DNA from: Apus apus
Taxonomy: Eukaryota > Chordata > Aves > Apodiformes > Apodidae
Assembly: GCF_020740795.1 (NCBI RefSeq)
Contig: NC_067285.1
Coordinates: forward strand, 92,401,152 to 92,465,151
Direction of reading: 5' to 3'
Length of the DNA stretch: 64,000 bases
A program made the translations under genes and the position numbers. The notes beneath the pieces are model-generated. The model was not told the origin of the DNA and did no database searches. It saw only the letters and a list, made by a program, of their open reading frames with translations. This document shows positions 36,775-50,467 of the stretch, in pieces (position 1 is the first letter of the stretch; the number at the start of each line of letters is the position of its first letter).

Positions 36775-38644
36775 TTATCAAACAAATGTAAATTCCTGAG
36801 AACATACAATTCCTGCAGACCCTTCTTACACTATTCTGTTGCTATCACAAGAACAGTCACCAGTATTCGTTCTGAATAATGATCTTACTTAACATTTCTA
36901 CTGGTGGTTCCAGAACAGAACAGAAATATTAGAAGTGGACTAATGACAAATACCACTAATAAAACAGTACTGTCCAGAAGAACTGGGGAAGACAGATATA
37001 ATACAATGGAGGAAATGAGTATACATTTTCACATACACATAGAGTTTCACAAGGTGATGCACTAGCAGATCAGTGAGAAGCAGCCTTGCCATCAAAACCT
37101 CTCAGCTAAGCACAGCAGCTAGAAGTGTCTCTGTGCCCTAATGAGTCATGGAATGACTACTGCTGAGATGCAGCTGCAAAATGAAGCTTAGATATTTCAA
37201 ACAGGTGAAGTATCTAGCAGTGTCAGGAAAAAATCTCATTAAAGTCAGGCAGTTTTAAATAGTCTAAGCCTTTAATGCAGTTGAAGGATAGCCGTGAGAA
37301 TGTTTGCAGGTTGGGCAATATAAAAAAAAAACAAACAACAACTGGAAAAGTTATCTCCTCTTTAAAAAGTGACTGTGGTTGGGTAGAGGAAAGAGGGATG
37401 GTGTTTGTATTCTAGCAAAGAACAAAAATAACCACATTTTAAAACCTCAAGAATTCTATACGTAACAGATCCATGTTATTTTTCAGGTAGAAATTATGAC
37501 AATCCAGCCACTCTTTGTTTTAGGCTGGCAGGCTTACTGGACAACTGCATCAAGTATCTTTTGGCTATTTTCTAGACCAGGTAACTCATGTGGTTTTGGA
37601 AGTTCTTTAACAGTTTTCCAGACAAACTAGATTTTACCTTCTTCAATAGAAGTAACTAGATATTCCATCTTAAAGAAACTGGTAATCTCAAGTTAGGCAT
37701 CAGTGCTCTTTTGGGCTCAGAATACAAACCCTTTCCACTGTAGTTTCTAAAAGGTTTCTTTGGAAAAAGCACACTTCTTTATTTTTCCCTATGGGCTGAT
37801 TTCTATTTTAGTTTATCAACTTTGACTCATGCCTCCCAGATGATATCCAGCATCTGTGTACTGTTTGTTCATTGAGCACAGCAGATGCCTGTTTAGATCC
37901 TTAGAGGTGTGCTGTTAATATGTTCTTCTGCTGCAAGATTAGAGTTAGAATTAGTCTTTGAATATCACATTTGTACTTGCTCCTGGGAAAAATTCTCCAT
38001 TTACATATGTGGTTCAGGCAGCTGGTATACATGTAGGTTTGAAGCTCAAGATACCAGCAGATCAGTCTGGAGTTCGTTGTCTGCATGATTTCCAGCAACT
38101 TCAAAGAAACATGGTTAGCCACTTGAAAGAAAAGAACAGTGGAAAGTTTGGGTCAAATGCATTTAGATTCTTTTGTTGCAAGGTACTTTCTACCTCTTTT
38201 GCTTTTGTTCTTGGAGGTTTTGGCTGCTCTATAAAATAGTGTCCACACTGTTACAAAAGTTCTTCCCTGAGGAGGTGTTCAACACATTTATAAACAATTC
38301 TTTTTCAAAACTTATTTTTAAACAAGAATATCATAAAGATCTTTAAAAAAACACAATAATCTTGGCAACTGTTCATATGTAGCTAGTTAAATTGTAATCC
38401 ATGCAAAATAGGGTAGTGGGGAAGAGTACTGTGAAACTCAAAATCCAGCCATAAATCACTGGTCGTATCCAGCTAAACAGAGAAGGAATTTGTCTGGTGC
38501 TTGGTCGTACCTTCTCTGTAGCTTAATTTTTTTGTTTCTTGTAATTTCCTAATTATTGTACTAGAGTATACCCTGTTTGGCATTAATCTGGCTCAACAGT
38601 GAGACCTGCTGCTTTAAGTAACACTGGACTATTTGAGCCCGACT

Positions 38645-38680
38645 CAACAGAGCTGTCAACAGCTGAGCTGTCTGTCAAAA
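38645..38680 (+). promoter_or_regulatory. Cluster of TGTCA and E-box motifs
   Basis: Within 36 bp there are GCTGTCAACAGCTGAGCTG followed by TCTGTCAA: two TGTCA cores (MEIS/TGIF-type TGACA on the other strand) and one CAGCTG E-box. AGCTGT-CA-ACAGCT is also an inverted repeat. The motifs are seen directly. Enhancer activity is inference. Confidence 0.25.
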
Positions 38681-41375
38681 CCTACAGGAATGTGATCAAA
38701 ATCCACTGATAGCTTCATCTCCTCCTCCCCCAGTGTATTAACTTAATTAAAATAATCACAACAGCTAGAATAAATCTCTTAAGTGTGCCGCATCTTGTTC
38801 AAATAGGATTTGCATTGAACAAAATGTTAGAAGAGGAGGTTGCAAAATAAAGCCCTGCCAAAATTGAAACATTCCAGCATTAAGATCTTAGCACAAGCCA
38901 ACACTGAAAGTGTGTATTACAGTATTGTTTTAAAATAATGCCTGCTATTTTTGCAATGAACTTTTTCATAGTTCATTTGTTATGTAATAAGCAGCAATTC
39001 TATAGTTCAGGTTTTTCATTCTACAGTTCATTATCTCCTGCTTTATTTATCATACATTATTCAACATCTTCTTCTAACACAGCTGTTTTCAACTTCTTTT
39101 TCTATGAATGATTTCACTAGAGAATGTGTATTTTTTAATGATCACATACAATAGTAAAAGAAGAAGGCATTTTATAGATGAGACACAAAGACATTGTCAA
39201 ATCTATTTGGTGATGGAATACTTAACTTGAGATGCCTAGGGTCTATTTTTTTTCAGAGTAAGTATATTCTTTAAGTCCAAAATAGAAGTCTCTTATTTCT
39301 GGCTTTTCAGAAATCCTACAAAATTAACAATGGATGTTAATCAGGCAATACAAAATGAACACAGTCTAGAACAGTTTGGTCTAAATAAGCTGCTTATTAT
39401 CATGTGATAACCTATCTCAGGTTTTCAGCCAGTAAAATATTTTAACCAACAGGTTTATTGTTCTCTCCAGCAAACTCCCACCTCACAGGGGATCTCCTAT
39501 ACCAAATACTGCAGAAAAAAAAAATTACTTAATTGCCAGAAATACTCCAGTCTATGTTCCAGTCTATTCCTTCTCCCAGACAACTTCAACAACTTGTCTC
39601 ACTGCATTGATGACCACTAAGCAACAGCACACAGCATCTTCCTTGCTGCTAAGCACACTCAGCTAAACCGGGCGATTTGGGCCTACTCTTGAGTTCCCCA
39701 CAGATCTGGATGTTAATTTCAGCTGCCAGTTAAGGACATGCATTTCCCTTTGTGATTTCATTTCTCACACATTTTACACCACATGAAATTTTATATCAGA
39801 TTACTGTTGCTGTTGGAACAGAAGTTTACTTTTTTGTGTCCAAGAACATTTGAGTTCCTGAAACATTTTCTAAACTAGGACTTTTGATGACAAGCACATG
39901 ACAGCTGATAAACGAACTCAGCTTCCTGTGTGTGGCCCTGAACTTTCAATATCTTACTGCTGTCATCAGTCTCCTGATCCCAGAAAAATAATGTTTCCCA
40001 GAAAATAAGATAAAAGGTAGGAGCTAAGAAAATTGAGGAAAAACCTTCCTTCCCACTGGGGGTAGTGGGACAGGCCCTGGCTGGCCAGAACCTGCCCTTT
40101 CTGTGCTGCTCTGTGTGTGTGCAGTTTTGGGGAAAAGAGTAGGGTGAGGGAGGTGTCTGTTATTTTCCAGAAAAGCCTTTAATGCTGTGGCAAATCAAAA
40201 TCCCAGTGATTTTAAAACTTTTGCAGCTCTGATTTTTCTTCACTGTTCTAAAATCACATTGTGATATTTCATACTAAGCAAGCTGTGCCTTCAATGCACA
40301 CTTGAAAAATAAGGTTTTTTCTCTAGTTCCTTTAGGTAATTCGATTACAACAATTTCAATAATAACTCACTGCTGCAGAATTATTGGTGGGATGTATTGC
40401 TGAACTTCTCCCAAAGTAGCAGAAACTAGTATTTTAGTATTATCAGCTCATAGTTCAAACTCAGCCTAGTGACAGTTTCACTTAATAATGTGTTTTCATG
40501 CAGTTGATAAGGTTGTTTCTGTAGTATTCACATGGCTAGAAAATTCCACAGATCCTATGCTAGTACACCCATTCTTTCAGTGTTTTCTTCCATTCCACGT
40601 ATTGCCTTGCAAGGTGATTATATCTCTTAATTCAGAGAAAATAATTCTAAAGGTTTAAGAAAAGCCAAAGTGTTTGTATAAAAGAGCATATTTGCCTACT
40701 TCCTCTTAATATAGATCCAGATTGTATTTGTGGATGCAGCTTGTGGAAACCCTCAAGGGCATCTCGCACAGGAGGAGGAATGTCTGGGAAGTGCCATTAC
40801 AGAAAAAAGTGAACTCTTAGCTCTGCTGTGTTCTAGGGACTGAGCTGTGGTAAAACAGAAAGGGGAAGTAAAATCCAATCAGTCAGAGAACATTATCTAG
40901 AAAATAATTTTAAAAAAGGAAACAGTAGCTTCACAGAGAATCTTAAAGCTGTCTCTTCTACATAAGGAAATTAATATTGCCCTCCTTAAAGAAGTGAATT
41001 TCCACCATATGTTTCCATCTTCAGTTCCTCCAAAACACAGATGTGGGTGTAGAACTGCAAATTATCTCTTTCCAACGAGAAGTTTCAGGCCTTTAGGAGT
41101 GTTTGCAGGCAACAGGATGCATGTCACCATTTCACAAGTTCCCTTCCAGTCCTATTTCCTTCAGGAACTTTTATTCCCTTTTAAAATCAATGGAAGATAA
41201 CTATATAAAGCTGAAAATGAAATACTTCAAAAGTTCTTTAAAAACTCTTGTTTTTAATTAATAGTGAGACACTTGCCTCCCAGGATCTGCCGTTACTTTG
41301 TAACCTGGAAATACTCTACAAACCTGTAAGTTTCTCCAAGTTGTTTGCTATTTCTGTAACAAAAAATGTCTGAGG

Positions 41376-41390
41376 CAAAAAAAAAAAAAA
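41376..41390 (+). repeat. Poly-A tract
   Basis: A homopolymer run of A with no recognisable retroposed body upstream. Confidence 0.85.
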
Positions 41391-44084
41391 ATGGCATCTT
41401 TTTTATAGGTGACTATTCCCAAGGATCTGGGAAGTCTGGAATCATGTGGAGTCCAGGTTACATGCTGAAGCAAACACATTTTATGTAGCCTAACACAGTA
41501 CATTCAGATTGTGTCGCAGTAACCAGTAATAAAAGAGCTAAGAACATATTTTTGTGGATTTAAATACTACTCAGTTAATTTTCATGCCTAAAGGAATCAC
41601 CTCACATAAATGAAATGGGATAGAATGGAGACAATAAGATATTTTCTGATCTAGAATATGACAAATATACCTAAACATATATTTATTCAGCTGACAAACT
41701 GGCTCTTTTTGCTCAGAAAGGCTTCTAGCCAGAAGAGACTGTGGCTTCATAACTTTCTATATAATGTTTGAATTAGAATTCCAGAACACATTCCTTCAGA
41801 TAAAATAGTTAACTTGGAGATAAATCACAGTTTTCTATGTATATGCAACATTCAGAACCCACTGCAATACTCCCTTGTGGTCTTCTCCCACTAGTTGTTC
41901 CCATGGCTAACCATCCTCACTTGCAAAGATGTTTGATTTTTTTCTCTGAATTTCTCTGTGTTCATCTGTAGTGAATTAAACTGAAGAGCCTTATAAGCAC
42001 TTTTCTAGCTCATCTCCATCCTTTAAGATAAACAGACAGAGCTTCTTTAGTTTTTTTCGAATAACACATTTTATGGCTTCTACTGCTTTGAGTAATTCTT
42101 TTAGCGCTTCTTTCATCTGTCACCCTTATAACTGTAATTTACTCAGAAGAAGTTTAGAGCTCTGCTTCGTAGTAAGCAAATTCTCCTACTGGATATGGGA
42201 GCATTACAACTACATGTTTCCAGCCTTTATCTCAGCCCCACAGCACTGGTGGGCCAGCTCCTTTCCTTGGAACTTATCCCTGCATCCCTTTCTGTTATTA
42301 TCATTGGGACTATGGGGTCCAGGTGTGTTTCTGTGAACTGCTCTTGTGCACCCTGTTTTGAGAAGTCTGGGGAAATAGTCAGATATTCCAGCTGATGTCA
42401 AAGAAGAGACCGAGTTGTTTCTCCTTTATTTGAGTCCTTCCTGGGGAATCTCAAACTTTTTCTTCATGCTGTAAGAATGGTCTCCATCCTCTGCTCCTGA
42501 GTGCATATATTGCCATTGTGACTTCTTCCTTCATTGACTGAACCTGCATTCCATGATCACTCATTCATTCACCAACAAAATTTATCAGCATTGACTGAAT
42601 TTTTTTTGTCCTCAGCTCTGTAAAAATATAAATAAATGTAAAATCAGTCCTTGAAAAGTGTTATTAAAGTAAATAGCCACTTGGTGATATTCCCTATTTA
42701 CATTACATGTTGAGATCTATTTGTTACTCAGCTTTTAATCCAATTAGTATATGCTGTAATGATTTTTATAAACTGAATTTATAATTTCATAAAAAAGATG
42801 CCAGCTTAATTTGACAAGTTCTATTTTCCATGTACCCATGTTGATTAGCAGTAATTACATTATCCTCCTTTAGTTGCTTATTACTTGAATCCCATATCAG
42901 GCTTTACATAATTATGACAATCTCTTAATACTGGCAGCATGAGACCTTTCACTGATGACACTTAGATTATCTCCCTCATGATAATGCAAGGATTCCAGAT
43001 AGATGCTTAAACACCTACTTATACTGTTCTCTAAAATGTTATGATAGTCTGAACATAACAATATCCAAATAATAGCCTGTCTCATGTTTTATTTGGTAAA
43101 AGATTTTACCAGAAGTTTCAGAATTACTTTAGTTTGAGTTGTTACTTCCCTGGAAATTTGAGGCTTTTCATATTAAAAAATCTCTCTGCAAGATTTCAGT
43201 ACATTAAACATTTTCTTCCTAGCAAAGGAATATGTTCCAGGCATCATTCCTCATTCCTGAGGATTCTTACATTGTTGTATTGGAAGCTACAATCTGAAAG
43301 AGCTGATGACTAGATTTTATGTAGCCTTTATGCAAGCACATATTGCATAAGGAACAAAAGAGCCCCACTTACTGCAAGGACTACAAATCAAACTGACCCT
43401 TCGTGGATATTTTTCAGATGCACCTCCCAGAAAAAGCAACTGGCCTTAAAGCAAGGTGGGTAAGGGAAGGATGGGGGATGGAGGGAATTTTGATTATTTA
43501 TAATCTCTTTTTTTCTAAGAACTTAAGGTTTATTATTCTTTCTGTGTTGCATTTCATGCATGGTTTAATGTCTTCTACCATTCAGTAGCTAGAACGTACT
43601 TTGAAAATGTGCTTGTATTTGCCTAAAAAGTGTCAGGCCCCTGTTATGTTTCATCTACAAAATGTAGTTCAGTGAACATAGTTGCACCAGTTATATGTTA
43701 AAAAAACCAAAACAACAAATGGATCTCCTATATTTTCACACTTACAGTAGGCAAGAAAATATTTTTCTGTATCTTTTTGTAAGCAGACATAATTTTTTGG
43801 CATTCAATTACCAAAGGCACAGCTGTGTAAATAACACCACGAAGACCAAATTAATAAATTAAATAACCAAGTTAGATGGACATTTTTATCTTATGTATTT
43901 ATTGGGATTAATTTGGTCCAGCAGTTGCATTGTTTTGTTTCCTATTAGTAAAACAATTTGCAATAGCTTAGGTCCCCAGATGACTGAAGAACTGATAAAG
44001 TGATTTTATACTTCTACTTTTGATTTTGTTTTGCTATGATTTTATTTTAATCATTCAATATTATCAATTTGGCTTTATCACATC

Positions 44085-44110
44085 ACTTAATTAATTTTAA
44101 TTAATTAAGT
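44085..44110. repeat. 26-bp AT palindrome with TAATTA sites
   Basis: ACTTAATTAATT (44085-44096) and AATTAATTAAGT (44099-44110) are perfect 12-bp inverted arms separated by TT. Each arm contains TTAATTAA/TAATTA, a homeodomain core. It could extrude as a cruciform or be a paired homeodomain site. It could also be chance in AT-rich DNA. Confidence 0.7.
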
Positions 44111-47100
44111 AATAGTGTTTTTATTAGTAGCAAGCCTTTGAAAACAGTGGAAAATCAGCATTATAGGATAAATGAAAGTCTTCATGAAGTTCAGAGGCTC
44201 TAATTAGAAAATTGAATCTAATATCCTTTTCTTGAGTGATATTGGATTTTATACATGATTTGTAAGATCTGAAATGCCAAAATAATTATAAAACACTTAA
44301 TACTGAGCATATAGATGGATGTCCCCTGACTTTTTGAAACGAGTATATGAAGTTACTTGAATGTATTCTAGCTTATCAAGAACTGTGATGCTGCTTCTGG
44401 AATACTTGTTTCCTTATCTGAAAACAACTTTTTGGGAAGTTTTTGTGTTTAAATATCAGTGAATTTTTAATATCCTTTTCTATGTATTTTCTTTCCTTTG
44501 GAAGATTCTCTCGAAAAACAATATTTTTTTCTGAGATAGGTCTTAGCCATGTGATTAAAGGAATGAAGGACAGCCATACTTGTATCATGTGGTTATCGCT
44601 AGCCATGCTGCTGCTGTTTTAATCATTATTTTCTCAAATTAATAAAATAAGTGGGGTTTTGGTACTGCTATCCAGGGAATGATGTGCTGGATTTTTATCT
44701 GGAAGAAAGAAATGTAATTTTCTTATCAACTTTATTTTTACAAATAACTTTTTTCAGCATTCTGTATTTCAGACATAAATGTGAACAGGAGCTTTGGGTG
44801 AAGTTGAGAAGTATGTGAGTGCTCTGAGATAATGATGCTTAATGATTTTGAACTGAGAATTACATAAATTTCTGTTTGAATGGTTAATCTTCCTTCATCT
44901 TTAGTGATTTGGTCTTATAGGAAATTAAGTTGATAGCTATGTTTCTCACATGCAGAACTCCTGTCTGGTTGCAAATGCAAGAACAACTATATATACGAAG
45001 CAAAATGTAGAGCATATTACAAAGAAAAAGAGGAAGTTCAGAGCAACACTGTAGAAGGAGAGACTGCACGTGGATGGGACTGCCATCTGGAGAAGCCTTT
45101 TTCAGTGCAGTTTTTCAGTAAAGATGCTGTGTACCCAAAGAGAAAATTCCAGGAAGAAGGAATTTGTTTCAGAAGCACAATATTTGTAATCTACAGCAGT
45201 GTCATATGATGACCTGTTTACAATTGCCTAGCACGTAAGTGTGTATGTTTAAATGAAGCTTTCAGCTAGTTTTTGAGACTGGTTTAAAACGAGAATATAA
45301 AGATATGCAAAATAAGGTTGAAGTAGTTGTTAACATCAGAAATAGGCAGAGTTAGACTCGCTCACAGAGTTTTCCATAGAGCAATTTCTTTTCTGCATGA
45401 ATGAGGAAACTTAATATTTTAACAGCTTTGCTCATTTCTCTCAAAAGAGACTGTTTTGATTTTTTTCATAATAAAAATGCAATAGAATTGCTTGTGCCAG
45501 GTAAGATTTGAAATTTAAAAGGCTTCCTTTCAACATTCAAAAATTAAAATAGCAATTAAGAAAAGGTTTTTTTAATTTCTTATGCCTGTTTCTCCCGTTC
45601 TTAAAGTTTTGCATTTTATTAATTTTTCCCAAACATAACACTTGTACAATGAATTCCATCACACCTTTTCTAAGATCTTTGTTTTATTATTATTATTCTG
45701 ATGCTGTGCTTATGAACTTTCCTTTCTTGGTGTCAATAGAGCACTATTTTTTATTACATATTTTACACCATTAATGAAAACATTTAATAGAATTTGATCT
45801 TTGTTTTCTCCTATTGCTCCCTCTCACATTCCATTTGCTTCATCATTGTGTTTTGTATTTATGCTCCTTTAGTTTCTTTCTTGCCTTAGGGATTTTTTCC
45901 AAGTTGATTATTACCCCTTAGCAGTCTCATTTCTCCTGAGGACTCTCCTCTTTTTCTGAGCCCTCCTAAACATTAACTGACTGGCTAGCTTTACATTAAC
46001 ACTCTACAGCAGATACTCTTTTATTCACTTTCTAGAATTACAGGGTTTTTTTGTAGGGTGTATAACAAAGTTAAGGTTTTACTCTCAGTCTTTACTCTGC
46101 TGTTTTAAAGCGTGTCCACTAATATGCATTCCTGATACACAAACCCATACTGCTCATTTTTAATTTGTTCTGTGAAGTGCAATGTGGGCAAAATGTTCAG
46201 CAGACAAAATTTTCCATGCAGATGTTACAGACCAAATGCTAGATGACAGACCTGATGGCTGGGCAGATATGGTACATTAGTTTATTCCATAAGTAGTATC
46301 TCACTTCCCTGGGGAAAATGTTGAATTGAATGATACTATAATACATAAGAGGATGTACAAAACATGGTGTAGTTCAGCTTTGTTTTTAGAGTGAGTTGAG
46401 TGCTTGAATCTACATGTTCACTAAGGGTTATTTTGAAATTCAGGAATGTCAGACATGCAATACAAGTTCAGTGTCCCTCTGGTCTAATTTGACAGGGGCT
46501 GTAATCTCTTGCTCCAGGAAAGACTTGCTGTGGCATGCTGTGGTGACATGCTTGCCTAATGCAAAGCCGTTAGTGATACAGTTTATGCCCTGAAGCATGG
46601 CCTAGCCATGTTCTAGGCTATTTTATTTTACCCTGATGTAACCCTGCATGATGATCTTATTCATGTGGACATCTTGGGCCTGTAGAGCTTCACTGTTTTC
46701 TCTGGCAGAGTATTATTGCAGCAATTACAGTTTAGGGTTCTTTTTTTAAATTTTTTTTTACCCATCTTCCCCTTAAAGAAAAAATATGTCCTAAAATGCT
46801 CCCTTCTTACTATCACTAGAGCTTTCATTGCATAAAAGAAATAAAAATGCTGGTTTACTTCTTGCAGAAACTAAATGTTTCAAACTTCTAAACCATATCA
46901 TGCTAGAGCAAACAAATATGATTCAAGCTTACATAGGCACATGGAATTTGCCCAGGCTCCTAGTTATTCTGTTATTTCATTCTTACAGACTGAGATTGTG
47001 CTCCACAGCATTGCCTCTTTCCTGCAAACATGAAGGCAGGATGGACAAAGAGTGACCCAAAATGAGTACTTTGTCCCTAAGTACTAAGTGTCTTCATCTC

Positions 47101-50060
47101 ATTAGAAAATCCAGTTTCATAGTCTGTAGATCTCAAGTGTCTCAGATGAGAGTGGTTCTTGTTTTGTGTTAAAGCAACTTACATAACTGCTCTCTTGTTT
47201 TACAACTTCAAAGTTGCTGTAATTCTGGCTATCTAGCAAGACTTAACATGGATTTGTAATATGCAAGATCCATCCAACTCTGGTGGTTAAACTGCGAATG
47301 TAGCTTGCAAAGAGAAACCCATTGCAGAAAATAAAGTTGACTGAAGTCCCATCATAATTTTGAGTATAGTAAAAGAAGGCAGTCTGCAACAGATTTTGAA
47401 GCCCCAACAGCATCAATTATGAGCACAAAAAATAAGTCAGAATGGTACTTCAGCAGACTTCAAAAAACATTGCAATTGTAAAAATTGCCAGAATACGCTT
47501 TCTGCTGTGGTTTACAAGTTCATTTTATACATTTCACTTGAACTTTTTTATCTCAGAGCTTACGTGCTAAGATATAAAGTAAATCTTTCAGAGAAAAAGG
47601 GAGAACCGCAAGTTTTAGAATAATTTTTTTTCTTGATTCAAGGTTTAAAATTCTCGTGCAAAATAATTTCCGTTTCAACATTATTATACAGATTTTTTAT
47701 GGCAACTTATTTTAAATCTATATTTTTTTCTACTGGTTCCTTTCATAACAAGAAACCCTCCTGTAGCCCATGGGTGGATTTAGAGGCCTGTGGAGACACA
47801 TTTTAAAGTCCTTATTGCATTGTAATAGTATGGTGACAAAGAGGAAAAAAAAAAATACTTGCCATGCTATTGCTTGCTATCACACTTTTTAATTTTAAAA
47901 CATTGTCACAACATATGCATATTGGAAGGATCTCATGAAAGCATGTTCTCAAGGCATTTTTGTCTGTTACATATAGTCTCTGTCCTCCTTGACACAGGCA
48001 CCTAGAAGACAGCAATAAATTATCTGTCGAGGAATCAGCATTTTATCTGGTGTCACTGAGAGATTCTGAACGGTGTCACAGTTGCAGTAGCTGAATTTAA
48101 GCACAAGTGGAAGCAGGTTCTGAGAGCTACTTCCCACTACTACATAATTTAAAAAAAAAGAATATGAAAAAAGCAAGTATTTATGGCTTGTACTGTAACA
48201 ACAACCACCCTTGTGGCTACTGGGGAATGCAGATGTATGACAGTATAACCACATCCTGTCCGCTCTTTGCCACAGATATTTCTAGATTATTTTGTCTGAC
48301 CATGGGAGACAGAAAGTCTTCTCTTTCTTAAGATTCTTCCCTTACTGAGCACATTTCACTGCTGAGTACAATACTGGACCAGTACGGTAAGAAAGATCTG
48401 GAATTTTTTTCCACTTCTGGTATCTGAGCTTGTACCAATGTTTACCAAACCTGTTGAAACTGACGTAGCATTAATCAGTTATGCAATCATTTTCCAATAT
48501 TAATTAATCTAAAAATATACTGGTTTATTGTACTTAATTTAATCTTCTTTAATCTTAATTTTTTTAATATTTACATTTCAGACTAATATTTTATACATAC
48601 TTTTTGAGTAGAGCTCTTGCTCACCTGCCTGTTTTTAGGCAACAGACTGTCCATCTGCTAAATGAGTCTTCATATCCCAGACATACTTATCATGATTATG
48701 GACTAACGTAAGAAATTTATCTGTTGAGTTAAAAAAAATAATTTAAAAACTAGTGGTAAAAAAATAAGCTAGAAGTGGATACCATCTACAAAACCTGGCC
48801 TCAGATTTTTAAATGGCAGTTTTGAGCCTAGTATGGACAGAGGATTTTCTATTAATTTCTTATAGATAAAATAGAAATTTGTAGGAATTAGCTCGTTGTC
48901 CTTTTTTGGGGGGTATTAGATATGGTAATTTAGCTCAGCCAAGCAATATAGAAACATCTTGTGCATTTTGAGGGCTTTTGAATATTTTTTCCATTAATGA
49001 CCAGAATAATAATGTATAAAGAAGTTGTTAAAATGTTTCAGTAGTTCAGAAATAGTTGACAGAATGGATCAATTCTCATGGAAAAGAACTGAATCACCTA
49101 AACAAAATGGTATCATGTTTCAGCTGAAGAATGCACATTCCTGTCCCTTTGGATGTACCAGAAATAGTATTTTTGTTTTCTGTTCCTTATATGTCTACAC
49201 AAAACTGCTATGATTAGTTCTTAAACAGCTTTCATATCTTTTACATCAGTTTGGTCCTGTCAGGGTCACCCCAGACAAGTAGAGATAAAAAAAGGTTTGC
49301 AGGTAAATACTGATGACCCAAGAGGGCCAGTGTGAATGCAGTGAAGAAGGCATTCAAGGAAAAGATGAAAATGACTTGACTTTATAACATGGAAAAATGT
49401 TAACAGAATTTCAAATACTTCCTCCAAAACTTTAAATTGAAACACCTTCCCCTCCCCCGCAAAATTAGAACTGATAAGGAAATGAAAAATCTAGTATGGA
49501 GAGTCATAATGTTACTAATATTTGACGAACTATAGATAAATTTTAAAAATGGAAAATCTATTTTAAAGCTATTTTGTGTCAAACAGCTTTTTATGTCGTT
49601 TGAAGGAAGCAAGGGGTTAAAATATTACTCCAGCTAAATCTATTAAACATAAAATGGCTAGAATGTCTTTGACAAATTCATTAAAATTAATAAGACTATA
49701 TCAGTGGGACAGAATGGATCTCATAAATTATTCAGGCAAAGAAATTATGCCATCTAACAAAGCATGCATTTCTTATTCAAATACAAGCAAAATTTTAACT
49801 AGGAGCTAATTTTCATTTCACTCTGAATTACTAGTTTTATCTTCTTGGGCTTTCATAACAAAATTAGTAACAATAAACACATCCTGTATTACAGCATTGT
49901 GGATTGCTTAACTTTATTACATAGTGTAGCCATGGTTACCAGTCACTGAAAAAGAAAAGAGACAAAGACTTGACAGCAGTTTATTGTCAGCCATCGAACC
50001 ATAAATCAGGTTAATTTCATATCATATTAGACATGAATTGGAGCTTCTAGTTGCTTGTCA

Positions 50061-50094
50061 GGTGTAGGTGTGTATATGTGTCTGTGTGTGTGCA
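50061..50094 (+). repeat. GT-rich simple repeat
   Basis: An imperfect run of GT dinucleotides (GTGTAGGTGTGTATATGTG, then a TCTGTGTGTGTG segment). Confidence 0.8.
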
Positions 50095-50436
50095 CCTAAG
50101 TCCACTTGCAGGATGAAGTGGATTGAGCAACTGGTAAAAGAGATAGATTGATAATTTCTGTCCAGTCTGTATCTGTCTGGATAATCTAGGAACACAAAAT
50201 GGACAGAAAATTCCTCTCCTTGAGACTTCAGTTCTCCACTGTAGAAGACTGCTTGTATAAAATCTTCCATTAACTTTAAAAACTGCATTTTAAAATGTTT
50301 AGGTATTCTGTCCTATTAATCCTGCTGGAAGGTTGTGATGGTTAGGAAAGCACTTATAATTCTATATTTATGTATATATTCAGGAACCAGTACTATGTTT
50401 ATCTAACTGAAAATAATTTTTCAGGCTCATCCACAG

Positions 50437-50467
50437 TTTTTCTTTTTCTTTTTCTTTTTTTTTTTTT
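50437..50467 (+). repeat. (TTTTTC)n / poly-T tract
   Basis: Pyrimidine-only tract of TTTTTC units running into a T homopolymer. No downstream exon signal was found. Confidence 0.85.

Noticed and set aside
37958..38239. 93-codon plus-strand frame
   Set aside because: No good acceptor or donor and no domain. Length is within chance for 64 kb of six-frame sequence.
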